DNA from: Sclerotinia nivalis
Taxonomy: Eukaryota; Ascomycota; Leotiomycetes; Helotiales; Sclerotiniaceae
Assembly: GCA_029531795.1 (NCBI GenBank)
Contig: JAPEIS010000002.1
Coordinates: 682,001-746,000 of the forward strand
DNA: 64,000 bases
Direction of reading: 5' to 3'
Positions within the stretch are counted from its first letter, which is position 1; the number at the start of each line of letters is the position of its first letter. A program made the position numbers and the translations under genes. The notes beneath the pieces are model-generated. The model ran no database searches. It was not told the origin of the DNA and saw only the letters and a list, made by a program, of their open reading frames with translations. This document shows positions 47,244 through 58,748 of the stretch, in pieces.

Positions 47244-48504
47244 ATGTCGTCGCCAAATGGTGGGATGACTATTGAGGATATATGGGCCACCACAACATCG
47301 ACTGTGGTGGTCGCATGGTCGAAAACTACGAGACGGATGCGGGTTGTTGGTGGTGTGTTTCTATTTTTGTAAGTAAATATTCATATCATAATCCAATTGT
47401 CCATAAGTACTAACATAATATTTTTACGCCAGTATTCTCTCCATTCTACTTTTCAGACCCTCAATACCAGAACGCCCATCACTCCCCAAAATCCCAAAAG
47501 TAAGCCTCGACTATGGCGCCCCGGCTCCCTCACAATTCAATGCCTCCAAAGTAGCGCTTCTGATCGAAAACCGCGTCAATCCAATTCTCTCGCCCCTCAT
47601 GCTACACTTCATGTCCGTCGTACCACCCGACTGGCGTTTCCGTTTCATGGGCAGTCTCGAATCTGTCGCGCATATGAACACAAGCCGCGCCATTCGTCAG
47701 CATGTTGCATCAGGAAAGCTCGACCTAACATATATTCCCGCCAACATGACCACAGGGTCCCAGGAAGAAATCAGCAGATTCTTGACGAATCTATGGATTT
47801 ATGAGACGGTTCTACAACCTGCGGAATGGTTACTGGTTTTCCAGACAGATAGCATGCTTTGTGCGAATAGTAGGCAAAGTCTTAATAACTGGCTGGATTA
47901 CGATTGGGTAGGGGCACCGTGGAATCCTAATGGGAGATTTGGAGGAAATGGAGGATTGAGTTTAAGACGTGTGAGCGCCATTATCGATGTCCTCCGCCAC
48001 CAAGTACGAGTAGATGATTCAGAGGCAGAAGATGTATGGCTTACTGATCGATTGGGACATCGACCCGGGGCCAAACTTGCAAATGGGACAGCCTCACTTA
48101 CATTTTCGGGAGAGATGTATAGTGGACAAGGCGAGCGAGTTTCCGCCGGGAAAAAGAAGGGGAAAGGAACAGACGGAACGAAAGCTGGGGGTTTGATTAA
48201 AGGGGTTGATGATTGGAGGGATGGTTTTTATGAACCTATGGGTTATCATACTGGTGGGAGTGGAGTAACACTACATTCTGGAATTTGGGGAACGCCTGAA
48301 AAGAGAAAACATATTTGGGATTATTGTCCTGAGGTCAAGATGACGCTTAAAATGGATGCAGCAAAATATGTCCCAGGGGACTGCCAATCGAATTGGAAAC
48401 GATGGGATATGGGCCAAGAGAGTATTGATCGAGTGGATGAGAATGTAGAAATCATTGATGGGGTGGAATATCCTATGTTACCTGCTGGTTTAGTACCGTG
48501 GTAA
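47244..48504 (+). CDS. DUF5672 protein C, putative type II glycosyltransferase
   Basis: Exons 47244-47368 and 47433-48504 give 398 residues. The intron splits the signal anchor, which becomes VVGGVFLFFILSILLF after splicing (about 33-50). The core blocks are ASKVALLIENRVNPILSPL, MSVVPPDWRFRFMG, WLLVFQTDSMLCANSRQSL, NNWLDYDWVGAPWNPNGRFG, GNGGLSLRRVSA, EAEDVWLTDRL and EPMGYHTGGSG, with DYCPEVKMTL near the C-terminus. The TDS and ED.W residues match those of A and B. A short Lys/Gly-rich segment (SAGKKKGKGTDGTKAGG) lies before the final domain. Protein C is closest to A in the core. The ATG at 47244 is preferred over an in-frame ATG 32 codons upstream because it puts a short polar N-terminus before the anchor. 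Confidence 0.85.
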
Positions 48505-48954
48505 CTTGGATACTTTCCACTCCATCTCTCTACCATTTTACTGCGCCCAACAGATTATTAGGTGTTTATTTTAAAGCTGGTCTATAATTCTTTTTCTTTT
48601 CTTGATTTAGGGGTCATAGAAGAGGCACTGGAAATGATATCTATACAGACATGTATGTAGGATATGTGGCGTTAGGTCTTTTTACCCAGGGATTTTCCAG
48701 GAGGAATGAATCATGTTTCAAAGTTGGCAATATATCCATCAAGGTTGCAAAGCTGCAAAGAAACCGAAAAAAAAAAATTTGAGAATGGGGAAAAACCCGC
48801 GAGCAATTCTTCCAATTTGCGCCAATATTGTATGTAATTAAAAGGGGAATTTGACGAGAGCAAACATCTTTGAGACATCCCTTGCTGGGCTTATGGTGGC
48901 GCAATATTTCACGTTTGTGGTATCTTACTCCCTATAGTAATTGTTCTTACATGC
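48505..48954. other. Intergenic
   Basis: 450 bp between DUF5672 gene C and the P450 relic. It contains an A-run near 48770. No gene seen. Confidence 0.4.
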
Positions 48955-49954
48955 CCCTACGATCTCTTTGCCCCTCCATGTCTTACATGAATACCCCTTC
49001 GAATGAAACACGTTCATATCTCTGCATACGGCCAGACCGTCTTCGCTCGGCCCAGTATGGCGATCACACTGCGCAGCTGCATGAGGGATGGGTGCTTTCC
49101 GATACTCCTATTATTGACTCGGGATTAGTTTTGGTGTTTTGGAAAAAGGCGTCGTTGATATCCGACTTGCAAATTGAAAACGGTGAAAATCCGGATTTAT
49201 CCCCCACCAGTTCTGGGGTGCGAGTACCATCTCTCGGAAATGAAGTCTAGGGCTTGCTCGTAGGATTCGTCACTGTGTATGTTGTGCTTAGTTCTTACAA
49301 TCATGCAGTGAGAACAGATTACTTACATCTTCCAAGAACAGATCGTGGAGCGCACACGGTGACGTTTCCTGGTATTTAAGTACCGTCTATGGTTACTCTT
49401 TTCGATGGAGTGTCTCTGAGGCTACCTGTTGGCAGAGCCGGATGTAGACGCAAGGTTCGTTGATGATAGCATTGAGGTGTGCTAGGTTACGCCGTGCGGC
49501 CATATCGAAGATCGATTCGAGCACCTCGTGCTCAAGCCGAAGCTTGGATATTTGATCGGGATCGGGGAAGAGGTGATGGGATATATATGTTAGAGTGGAT
49601 GTCACCGTGTCACTTCGATTCTGCGTTAGAAGGAATAATGATTGAAGTCTGGATGTGGGAGATAATCACCTGCCAGCAAGGGCCGTACTTTTCATGCAAC
49701 AGTTGCATCAACACATAATTCTTCGCATGATTAAACTTCGACACATGCCAGAGCTTGGATATCTTTGTCATGAAAGGCCCCTCATATTGATGTAAAGGGT
49801 GGAAGAACGTTCGATATCCCCTCATACTGGATAGCAGGAAGACTGCGTAGATAGCAATCGAAATCGAGGTTAATTTGATGGCAGTCCTAGCCCCCAAAAG
49901 CAAATATACACAAGAGAATATAGAAAAGGCCCCAAGGAGGTAAAGTCGGAACAA
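48955..49954 (-). pseudogene. Cytochrome P450 pseudogene, deleted and frameshifted
   Basis: Read from 49954 downward, the N-terminus is P450-like: membrane helices, then YRTFFHPLHQYEGPFMTKIS and SKLWHVSKFNHAKNYVLM, then LHEKYGP. About 200 residues are then missing. Sequence resumes in the I-helix (RSDTVTSTLTYISHHL), where A-G of the usual AGSDT is lost, and runs to the K-helix (HLNAIINE). A one-base shift follows, after which the other frame reads LRLHPALPTGS and then meets a TAA at IDGT. IPGNVTV, DFISERWYSHP and, after a further shift, GFSPFS are recognisable. The heme-binding FxxGxRxCxG block is absent, yet an L-helix remnant (LMQLRSVIA) and a C-terminal EDGLAVCRDM follow. It cannot make a working enzyme. 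Confidence 0.85.
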
Positions 49955-50700
49955 GAGAGGTGCCTGAACATGATGTTCCCCTCGATTGAAAAACAGGCAG
50001 AGAAATCAAGCGAGAAATAGATTCGGTTGAAAGTTTTCTGAGATTGACAATTTTTTTTCAGCCTAAGGATATGCTCATCACCTTATGCCTTAAATGTCAA
50101 GCCATATGATATGAAAGTATAATTAGCATCTTCATTCCGGAGCTCATTTCCTGAAGGATTTTCCCTCCCAGCTTCGGGGTAGGTATGTAGTATTGGTATA
50201 TGTTGTCATGGCTCAAGGTTACTACTACGCCTTATCACGGGAATTCCTTATAATTACTATGGATGCACAACAGCACGCATCGAGGCTCCGCGCCGCATTT
50301 GATGGAGAACTATCACACTAGGAGATGCAAAATACAGCTCAGGACTGACAATCAGCAACAAACAGCATTTGTGAATTTGTATCAAGGGTTATTTCATCCT
50401 GGTCATTTAGTGTGGAGTTCTTACGAAGAATGCCGATCACCAATTGGGCAAACTGACATAATAATTCGGTCGATTAGCCGCTCTTGCAAACAAAACAACA
50501 AAAATCTGCATGTCAGTGGGAAAATCAATATTCATGTGCTGTGCCTTCATTACCTAAAGATGCTCAGAATTATCAGTACAGAAGTCGTTACTCCTTTCTT
50601 CTTTTCTCCCGTCTGAATATTTTCGCACCTCTGGTAAACACTATTCATTCTACCACCGTACACTCTCTTAGTCGAAAAATATTAATTTGACTTTGCGAAA
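49955..50700. other. Intergenic, promoter of the monooxygenase gene
   Basis: 746 bp, AT-rich. It holds the upstream flank of the P450 relic and the promoter of the monooxygenase gene at 50701. No coding-like frame. Confidence 0.4.
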
Positions 50701-52086
50701 ATGACCGAGAACCCTCTGAACGTTGTGATTGTAAGGAAAACGCACTCGACCTGCTATGCAAATTCTAACAATCATAATTCAAAAAGGTGGGTGGCTCCCT
50801 CACTGCTCTCTTCCACGGAATTGTCCTTCGGCGGCTCGGACACCATGTTCGAATACTCGAACGCAACACCCCGTCCCAGCAAATGAGTCTTGGGGCCGGT
50901 ATAGCTGCCATGGAGCATGTTCAATCATTCATGAGAAAATATGATGAGACCAAGACACCTTACTCGGTAACGAGTCCGGATGTCCAATACCTTGATCAAG
51001 CCGTCAAAGTCAAAAGCACGTGGAATTTCTCCATTGCAACGACCAGCTGGAAGATACTATACTATGTCATGAGAGCCAATTTCGATGGTTTTGCAAGCGA
51101 TATCTGTGCTCAGCCACCCCAGCTAGCGGAGCAGCAAGGCTCGGCCACTTACGAGCATGGGAAGGAAGTAACTGGAGTCGAATACAAAGATGGCCTCGTC
51201 ACGGTTAAATACCGTGATACGGGAACCGACTCACATGCGACAGTCCATGCCGATCTTGTTATTGCAGCTGATGGAGCTTCTTCCAGAGTACTCCAAACTT
51301 TGCAGCCACATCTACAGCACAAGTATGCTGGGTATGTAGCCTGGAGAGGGATAGCGCCCGAGAGTGAAATTTCCGAGAAAACCAAAGCAACTTTTGCGTG
51401 CAAGGCGACTTTTTTCGTATACAAGGGCGGCTACATTGTTCTGTGCGTGGCTCACCTAAATGTCCATATCTATAATCTAACCGTGTCCTAGTTATACCAT
51501 CCCAGGAGAAGATGGTAATCTTTCCCCCGGCCATCGACAACTCAATTGGGTCTGGTATAATGCATGCCCTGAAAACTCGCAGGAGTATTTTGACGTGATG
51601 ACGGACGTCGATGGGCACAGACACCGCACTACTTTGCCAATTGGAAAAGTCAACCCCCAAAACTGGGATAAGCAGAAAGCTCTCGCCCTCAAGATTCTTC
51701 CCGAACCCTTTGCCGAAATGGTTCAAAAGACCAGCAAACCATTCATCTCGGCTATCAACGACCGTGAGATTGCCAAACCTTCTCTCTTTGATGGAAAATT
51801 ACTTTTCGTGGGCGATGCGCTGGCGACATTTCGTCCGCATGTGGCTTCAAGCACGAATCAGGCTGCACTGGATGCACAGCTACTAGAACAACTCTTGAAG
51901 GGTGAAATTACAGCCGCAGAATGGGAGGCCAAAGTTCTCGCTTTTGCCAATTTCACGGCGGTGCGGAGCGAACTTTGGGGTGCATATTACATGTCTGGGG
52001 TCCCAACGCTGATTTTCGTGACGACCTTCTTTCGATACTGGAAGACGGTGGCAGTACAAGCTCTTTGGAGGCGTCTTTACGGCTAG
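50701..52086 (+). CDS. FAD-dependent aromatic-ring monooxygenase (dihydroxypyridine hydroxylase-like)
   Basis: Flavin monooxygenase of the PHBH-like group. Exons 50701-50730, 50787-51442 and 51492-52086 give 426 residues. The first 10-codon exon (MTENPLNVVI) supplies the first strand of the Rossmann fold, continued after the splice by VGGSLTALFHGIVLRRLGHH, with the dinucleotide-binding loop as VGGSL, typical of the 2,6-dihydroxypyridine 3-monooxygenase subgroup. An acidic residue at the end of beta 2 is in RILER. The DG motif region is LVIAADGASSRV, and the second FAD contact is LLFVGDALATFRPHVASSTN, where RPH.A..T.(Q/K)A is subgroup-typical. The C-terminus (SGVPTLIFVTTFFRYWKTV) is hydrophobic. 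Substrate unknown; such enzymes hydroxylate aromatic or heteroaromatic rings with NAD(P)H and O2. A degraded P450 gene lies upstream on the other strand. Confidence 0.88.
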
Positions 52087-53620
52087 ATTGTTACTAGCTC
52101 GGGTTTTTGGGGTCGGGGTGGGGGTGGGGGTGGGGGTTGATTTTGTTCGTTGATAGTTCTCGCGTCTCAGTGTGCTGAGTGTCTCATGCATAGAATTTGA
52201 CCCATATAATATTATCTACTTATCAGGTGAAGCTATATTAATTTGAGAATCCGGTTTTTTGAGTGCCGAACATAAGAGTCTTTCTTGGAATCCTATATAG
52301 TGAAGTCGGCGGGGCCGACCCTAGCTGCGTGGTTTGAAATTTGATAAACGCACTTGGATTCTTGGTGCTACGGTTCACGAACCACTCTCATTGCTTCCAA
52401 TGCGCTACACGGCATCAATGGGGTGAAATGGTTCGTTGTCATTGGGAGTATGATGCTTAGCACGGTGCATACCCAGGACATGTATGACCAGACATGTAGG
52501 AGTAGGCTGGGGATAAAGCACGTGAAAGAAAATCAAATTCTCTCAGATCCTCTTGTGAATGGAGAATCGCCGGCGCGACTGACGATAAGCGGTTTTTGTA
52601 GGATTTTGATCGTTCTTCTGTCCTGCTTGTTAAAACTTGAGTATCTATGGATACTTCGCTCCTATTATGTTTGATATCATGGCAATGAACAGATGCAATC
52701 GGAAGCAAGGGGTTGACGATAACTAAGTGACATTCTGACATTCTGACATGCTAGATTTGGAATATTTGGAATATTTAGATTGTCATGCTATACTATATTT
52801 GTTGCCATTGTGCAAGAGGCTTGGATTCAAAATATTAATGTAGATTAGTGGTGCGATTAGCAAAGGTAAGATAGCGATGCTGTGTTCCTTTTCATGTCAT
52901 CAGAAAACCCAATGATATTGCTTTTCGAAGTTAGCCCTTGCTTCCAAGGGCCCATCAGCTGCGGGTGTGAGGTATTGATAGGGACATTCCTGTTCTAAAG
53001 CTGTAAGCAAGGGAGCTCTTGGAGATTTGCATGAAATTGAACAGCTATTCATTAATCAAATTTACACATCGAAATCCTAAACATAGTAAATGCATCAGAA
53101 GCAACTGCAACGAAAAAAATGCAACGCAACGACGCCGAACCGATCTCCCGGGAAACAAAACTGACTGATTTTGGTATCTATTGCTATCTTTGCTACTTGG
53201 TATCTTTTGCGCAAATTTATCCTACACCTCATGAAATTCAAAAATTAACATGGGAAAAACGACCGACGCTATCAATGGAAATACAATACAATAACAATAC
53301 ATCCATCAAGCCGGATAGCGATCCAGAAATCTATTAATTGAACAAGGTAAGGAAAATAGGAAGTACAAGCACGGACTCAACAATCGTCTGTTGTTGAGGT
53401 TCCTGATAATGCACCATGCACGGAGAAATGTTACCCCGCCCGCTTGATAATGCTTCATGATGCAACATTCCACAAGAAGGAGATACTCCAGTCTGTGGGA
53501 TGAATAATCACCGAACGACACAGTTATGCTCCGAGTCCGTTCTCAAAGCATACTCAAGTAAGTTGTGATATCTCTTGCGAAAACATAATATATGGGGTAG
53601 ATGACCTTGATATCAGTCAT
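52087..53620. other. Intergenic between convergent genes
   Basis: 1.5 kb containing the 3' ends of the monooxygenase gene and the transporter gene. Apart from a G-rich tract there are only short AT-rich frames with no protein-like character. Confidence 0.4.
52109..52137 (+). repeat. G-rich tract, possible G-quadruplex
   Basis: Five runs of four or five G separated by one or two T/C, 23 bp after the monooxygenase stop codon on the coding strand, so it would be in the 3' UTR of the mRNA. Confidence 0.6.
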
Positions 53621-55271
53621 CTATTTCCTTGGTTGAGTTTTGTGTTTGATCATTACCATTGAATATCTGATACGAAAAAAATCATTAGTAAAACTATTCG
53701 ACGTTGCTAACACAAAAGAATCCGTGATTGAAACTTCGTTACAGACTCGGGGGAGACGGCCTTTAGGGGATGGGCTTTAAAATAGTTCGAAACCAAGGAA
53801 TGCTTGGAAGACGAGTGCTGGTCGCTTTGCCAAGCTGTCCGGCTGGGGGCCCCGAAATGGTAGATCTGGAGTTGGTTGGAGGGAAAACAAGAAAAGGGGA
53901 AAAGCTTACGCAACGATCCCAGCGATTGCGATAAAAACTCCAATTACTGATTTATCACCAACAGCGCGCCCAGAAGTCATCCACCCGAGAGCAACGATTG
54001 AACATGTTTTCACATGTCCAACGACAGTGCTGGAAACGGGACCAGTTTGAGCAATGATGAAAAACTGGGACATGTTTATTATGCTTGCGAATAATCCAGA
54101 CTGGAGAAAGAGATTAGCTGACGTGACAAATGCATATACGAGTTCAATACGAGATAACATACCATGAAAATCATAACCCAACGGTTTACAGGCACCTCGC
54201 TCCAAACGGGAAAGGTATCTACAAATGGAATAACGTACAGCAACATGAAGGCTGCTAACGGTGCTTGGCTGAACAACAATTGCATGCTGTTGACCTGCAA
54301 TTTCTTGTGGTAACTGGCGATCCATACTGTGTAGAGAGAACTGGCGAAGATTCCGGTGAATGCGAAAATTACTCCCAACGTACTTGTGGTTTTGATATTT
54401 GCGTCAGCTGTAGGGAGCGAATCGTAATAGGAAACCATTCCCACACCAATACAGGCTGGTATTAAAGCATATATCGCATTTCTAGGTAATGTTGATCGGT
54501 ACAAAACGAAGTTCATAAGTGCGACGGTTGGTGTGAGTAGGATTCGAGCTACTTGATAGAAAGTAACTGTGGAAAAGGCAAGTGATAGATTCGGTAATAT
54601 GACATTTAATGCCATAGAAATAGCAAGTGGAAAGATATCCTTCACTGCAATTCTTTTCGGTGTGAACATCGCAAACCGTGGTCGCGATAGTGTATAGAGA
54701 GTTAGCCATGTCACGGTGAAATGAAACGCGGCGAATGTGAGTTGTGCGAGTTTCAAAGAAGGATCTGAAAAGATTGCCTTGTTGATAAAGACCTGAGAAT
54801 TTGTTAGAATGTTGTAAAGAAAGTGTCGATAGCCCAGATTAGCAGATTAGATATGAGCCTTCAAATGTTTGAAACCAATTCAATTTCCAAGATGAATTCA
54901 GTATTTCGATCGATTTGATTGTCCCAATTTGATTCAAGAATTGAAACCATGTTGATGATCGGGGGTGGGATGGGATGAAGTTTTGAAAAACTCACGATGC
55001 CAATTGTCGCCAATGTATTTACCACCATCCAAATTATTGATGATCTGACAGAACTTTCCGGAGCCTTTGATTTCTCTTCTGGTGGTGGAGCAAGTAATTC
55101 TGCTCGTTCAATATCTTCTTCCATATCTTCCAACTCCTCTGGTGTCCTTAATTTGTAGTCTCCATCTTGTGAACCCATCAAAGCACGCTTTTCAGTTTTA
55201 TCGTCGAATCTCTCGGCTTCTGTCGACGCAGAGCTGATAGACGCTGAACGATCTATAGATCCTTCCGCCAT
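53621..55271 (-). CDS. Triose-phosphate-transporter-family (nucleotide-sugar-transporter-like) membrane protein
   Basis: DMT-superfamily TPT/SLC35 transporter. Exons 55271-54996, 54792-54163, 54100-53910 and 53666-53621, all in frame, 380 residues, usual for the family. An acidic N-terminal tail (about 1-75) precedes some ten membrane helices: SIIWMVVNTLATIGIVFIN starts the domain, then FAAFHFTVTWLTLY, LPLAIS-type segments, TVTFYQVARILLTPTVALMN (typical TPT block), IYALIPACIGVGMVSYYD, GVIFAFTGIFASSLYTVW, NSMQLLFSQAPLAAFMLLYV, FIIAQTGPVSSTVVGHVKTC and VGDKSVIGVFIAIAGIVAYS. The last 15 codons (YSMVMIKHKTQPRK) come from a small terminal exon after a 243 nt intron. The cargo cannot be read from sequence; it resembles SLC35E3-like fungal proteins, probably Golgi/ER. 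The gene diverges from the dehydratase gene. Confidence 0.88.
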
Positions 55272-57282
55272 GGTGTGTATTGTTGTATGTTGGAATATGT
55301 GTAGAGAGTTGTTTGAGTACAAATTAAATTGGATTGGATGGAGAAGAAATGGTTACTTAGTATGTAGGATGGTATTCAGAAAGTACTTAGGTTTATGATG
55401 ACATACATTCCTAAGAAAAATCAGAAAATATGCCTGCTTCCTTATTCGAAATCCAATAATTTGATATTGAAAACAATCCTGTAATAAAAAGTATTAATGG
55501 AATCACTGGGGTGGTTAACAGCTTCCACATTACCTAGCATGCATTGCACCGCAAACAACCCAACCAAGCATTGAGGACTCGGCAGAGGTTGGGAGGCCTA
55601 ATTCCAAAGGAGGCCCTAATTCTAAAACATGCCACACATCATGAAGTTATGAATACAGACGGGGGTATTCTAGAGTAATTCGTGCCTTGCAGAGGTTATC
55701 ATAAACTACAGCTTGGTCTTAGATTTTCCTTTTTCGGATGTATAGGATTTTATTTTAAAGAGGGTATAAATATTGAATTGTGGCATAAAAGAACCTTAGA
55801 AGAGCCCCTCCCTATGGTGAGACCGCGTAATCGATATAACTTCTGTAACGATCAAAAGCTTATATGTTCGGGATACAGTAGATACTTTTCAAGCTTTTTT
55901 TGATCCAAATTAATTTATTTCTTGTCGCTACAGTCCATCTTGATCCTATCAGGATTCTTCTCAAAGGTTCGGGCATATGTACGCGTTCAGGAAAGAGTAG
56001 ATGGTTTACGAGTCTCTCTAGAGTTGAATCTAATGGAGAGGAAGAAACGAAGAAACATCTCATCTCCAAGATACATATCATATAATAAAGGATCTATAAG
56101 TTTGACAGATCATATAATAAGTATCTTCTTTCTTCCTTTTAATAGTGGCTGAGATGTTGAATCACACTTCTAGATATCAGATATCTTGATTGGAGCCCTG
56201 AAATTTCTTAGAATATCTTGGAACAGCATTATAGCCTGTAACGGACAAATTCCCTGCTACCGTGGATTCATAAAGTTAGTTAAGTTCGGCTTAGTAAGTC
56301 GACTTCTTCATGGATAAGCTTTTATTAGATTATTATCTGATATAATGAAACGCATAAAGCTACTTAGTAGTTATCGGGTTGGATAATTAAAGATGCTGTG
56401 TATTCGTCTCCAGTGTTCCGAGTAGTCAGTTACATAGTAGGGGAATGGGGAATGGGAAATGGGAGCACAAAGTCAAATGTTATACATATCATCAAATAAC
56501 GGGAAAATTGAAGTACTTTAATATCAATATTCCTAATTCTATTTCCCCTCTTTATTTTTTTCTCTTTCCCCATGGTTGATATGTTTCCACAATACAAAAA
56601 GTAGGTTATATTTCGTATATACTCCACTTTATCAACGGAATAACACTCAACACTAAAGCATCGGAGCTACTAGGGTGAACACATCCTGATCCATGCACTA
56701 TTGTTCAAACACCAATTCAACCCACGTTCACTCTAACCTTTTTTTAACCTCAGCAAGGCAAGGAAATCAGACATGGGCTTATTAAATTCGTTTCCATTTC
56801 CGTTTTCATTCATATAACAAATCAGATCGCATCCATGGCAATGAGGATAATCCAAAAAAGACGTCTCTCTCATCGTCTCCCTTTACGCCAATTTCATCTC
56901 TCCCTGCAGATGCCGCCATTCACCAATCTCGACTCACTCTCACTCGCAAAAGCATAGCCTTGTTTAGGATTGGATCTGCTTTCACTTGACCTGGAATCTA
57001 CCTTCCGCATATTGTCGCACTCTTGCTTTTGAAAGAGTTAATAATATTCACATCTCCCTGCGTTTGCCAATGCGTCTGGTCTTTCAAACATTCCTTGGCT
57101 TTTCTCTCTGCAGCCACCTGTAATAAAACTCCTCGATACCCTCCCTCCTTGCGCATTCTTACGACCGGCGAATATCTCCTTGTCTTTCGTACATCCAATC
57201 TCTCCCAATCTACCATCATTTCAAGCATCTACTTTCTTCCCATTCGAACTTTCGAACTTGCCCAAATCGTCTTCCAAATACA
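55272..57282. promoter_or_regulatory. Divergent intergenic region of transporter and dehydratase
   Basis: 2.0 kb between two start codons pointing apart. It holds both promoters. An AT-rich stretch at about 55700-56150 carries broken coding-like frames on both strands and may be decayed sequence. The 57000-57280 part is pyrimidine-rich on the plus strand, common just upstream of fungal starts. Confidence 0.45.
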
Positions 57283-58748
57283 ATGGCTTCAAACGGTACA
57301 AGTAGGGTTCTTCCAAGTAATGTCTCTCTGCCACTTAGTTGAGAACATTTACTAATTCGTCTTGTTTACAGCCCCATCCTCCACTAATGGAGAGCGAAAC
57401 AAATTCTTCGAAGATTACGGCGTTTGGAAGGAAGCTCCTATACTTACAGGAAGCACGAAATTCGAGCCATTACCAGATGTTAAGAATATCATGATTACAG
57501 GAGGGGCCGGGTTCATGTAAGGACACTGTTCTTTGTGCAGCAGGGAATGGAATTCTGACCTTTATTAGTGCATGTTGGCTGGTACGACATTTGACTTTGA
57601 CCTACCCCGATGCATATAACATTGTGTCTTTCGACAAATTGGATTACTGCTCGTCATTGAATAATACCCGAGCACTCAACGACAAGCGCAATTTTTCCTT
57701 TTACCATGGTGACATTACAAACCCATCGGAAGTTGTGGACTGCCTTGAACGACACAACATTGATACGATCTTCCATTTCGCAGCACAATCTCATGTTGAT
57801 TTGAGTTTTGGCAATTCTTATGCCTTTACCCACACAAACGTGTATGGTACCCACGTTTTGCTTGAGAGTGCCAAAAAGTTTGGGATCAAGAAGTTCATTC
57901 ATATCTCTACCGATGAAGTTTATGGAGAGGTTAAGGATGATGATGATGACCTTTTGGAAACTAGCATTTTGGCACCTACAAATCCTTATGCTGCAAGTAA
58001 AGCAGCAGCAGAGATGTTGGTACATTCTTACCAGAAAAGCTTTAAGCTACCTGTGATTATCGTACGCAGTAACAATGTTTACGGTCCACATCAATATCCC
58101 GAAAGTGGGTACTTTAGTCAAATCCTGAAATCACATGGCTGACAAAATTGAATAGAAATCATACCCAAATTCAGTTGCTTGCTCCAGCGTGGGCAACCAG
58201 TCGTTTTACATGGAGATGGAACTCCCACCAGAAGATATCTTTTCGCTGGTGATGCAGCCGATGCATTTGATACCATTCTTCATAAAGGTACCATGGGACA
58301 GATCTACAATGTTGGGTCGTACGATGAAATTTCCAATTTGACATTATGCTCGAAATTACTCACGTACTTGAACATTCCCCACAGCACCCAGGCTGAGCTC
58401 CACAAGTGGGTCAAGCATACCCAAGACCGACCATTCAACGATCACCGTTATGCTGTCGACGGATCCAAACTTAGACAATTGGGCTGGGATCAAAAGACTA
58501 GTTTCGAGAATGGAATGGCTATCACTGTTGACTGGTATAAAAGATTCGGTGAAAGATGGTGGGGTGATATCACCAAGGTCCTTACACCATTTCCCACCGT
58601 TGCTGGATCGGAAGTGGTGGGTGATGATCATGCTGTTGAGGAAGTCAAAGAAGAAATGGTAGTTGACGCTAATGATAATATGGTTTTGGGCAAGAAGAGA
58701 AAGTTAAATGGTGTTTCGAGTGGGATGATTCAAGCTGTGGAAGTTTAG
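57283..58748 (+). CDS. UDP/dTDP-glucose 4,6-dehydratase
   Basis: Extended-SDR enzyme converting UDP-glucose (or dTDP-glucose) to the 4-keto-6-deoxy sugar, the first step towards UDP-rhamnose in fungi and plants; probably cytosolic. Exons 57283-57316, 57372-57516, 57569-58104 and 58156-58748 give 435 residues. The NAD-binding motif GGAGFIACWLV (55-65) spans the second intron. FDKLDYCSSLNN, FHFAAQSHVDLSF, the dehydratase catalytic triad region ISTDEVYG (T174, D175, E176), NPYAASKAAAEM (Y200, K204), RSNNVYGPHQYPEKIIPKF (created by the third splice) and GDGTPTRRYLFAGDAADAF are all present. The C-terminal 45 residues after DWYKRFGERWWGDI are an acidic extension with KKRK. Botrytis has a characterised UDP-glucose 4,6-dehydratase of this kind; identity here is by motif only. 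Confidence 0.92.

Noticed and set aside
50263..50616. 117-codon plus-strand frame upstream of the monooxygenase
   Set aside because: Composition is not protein-like and it covers the region needed for the monooxygenase promoter.
52354..52674. 106-codon plus-strand frame between convergent genes
   Set aside because: No homology recognised, no splice context; an overlapping minus-strand frame is equally long.
55682..56152. Short frames suggesting a decayed transposon
   Set aside because: The reading is broken in every frame and no specific reverse-transcriptase, integrase or transposase motif can be named, so it is not called a mobile element.
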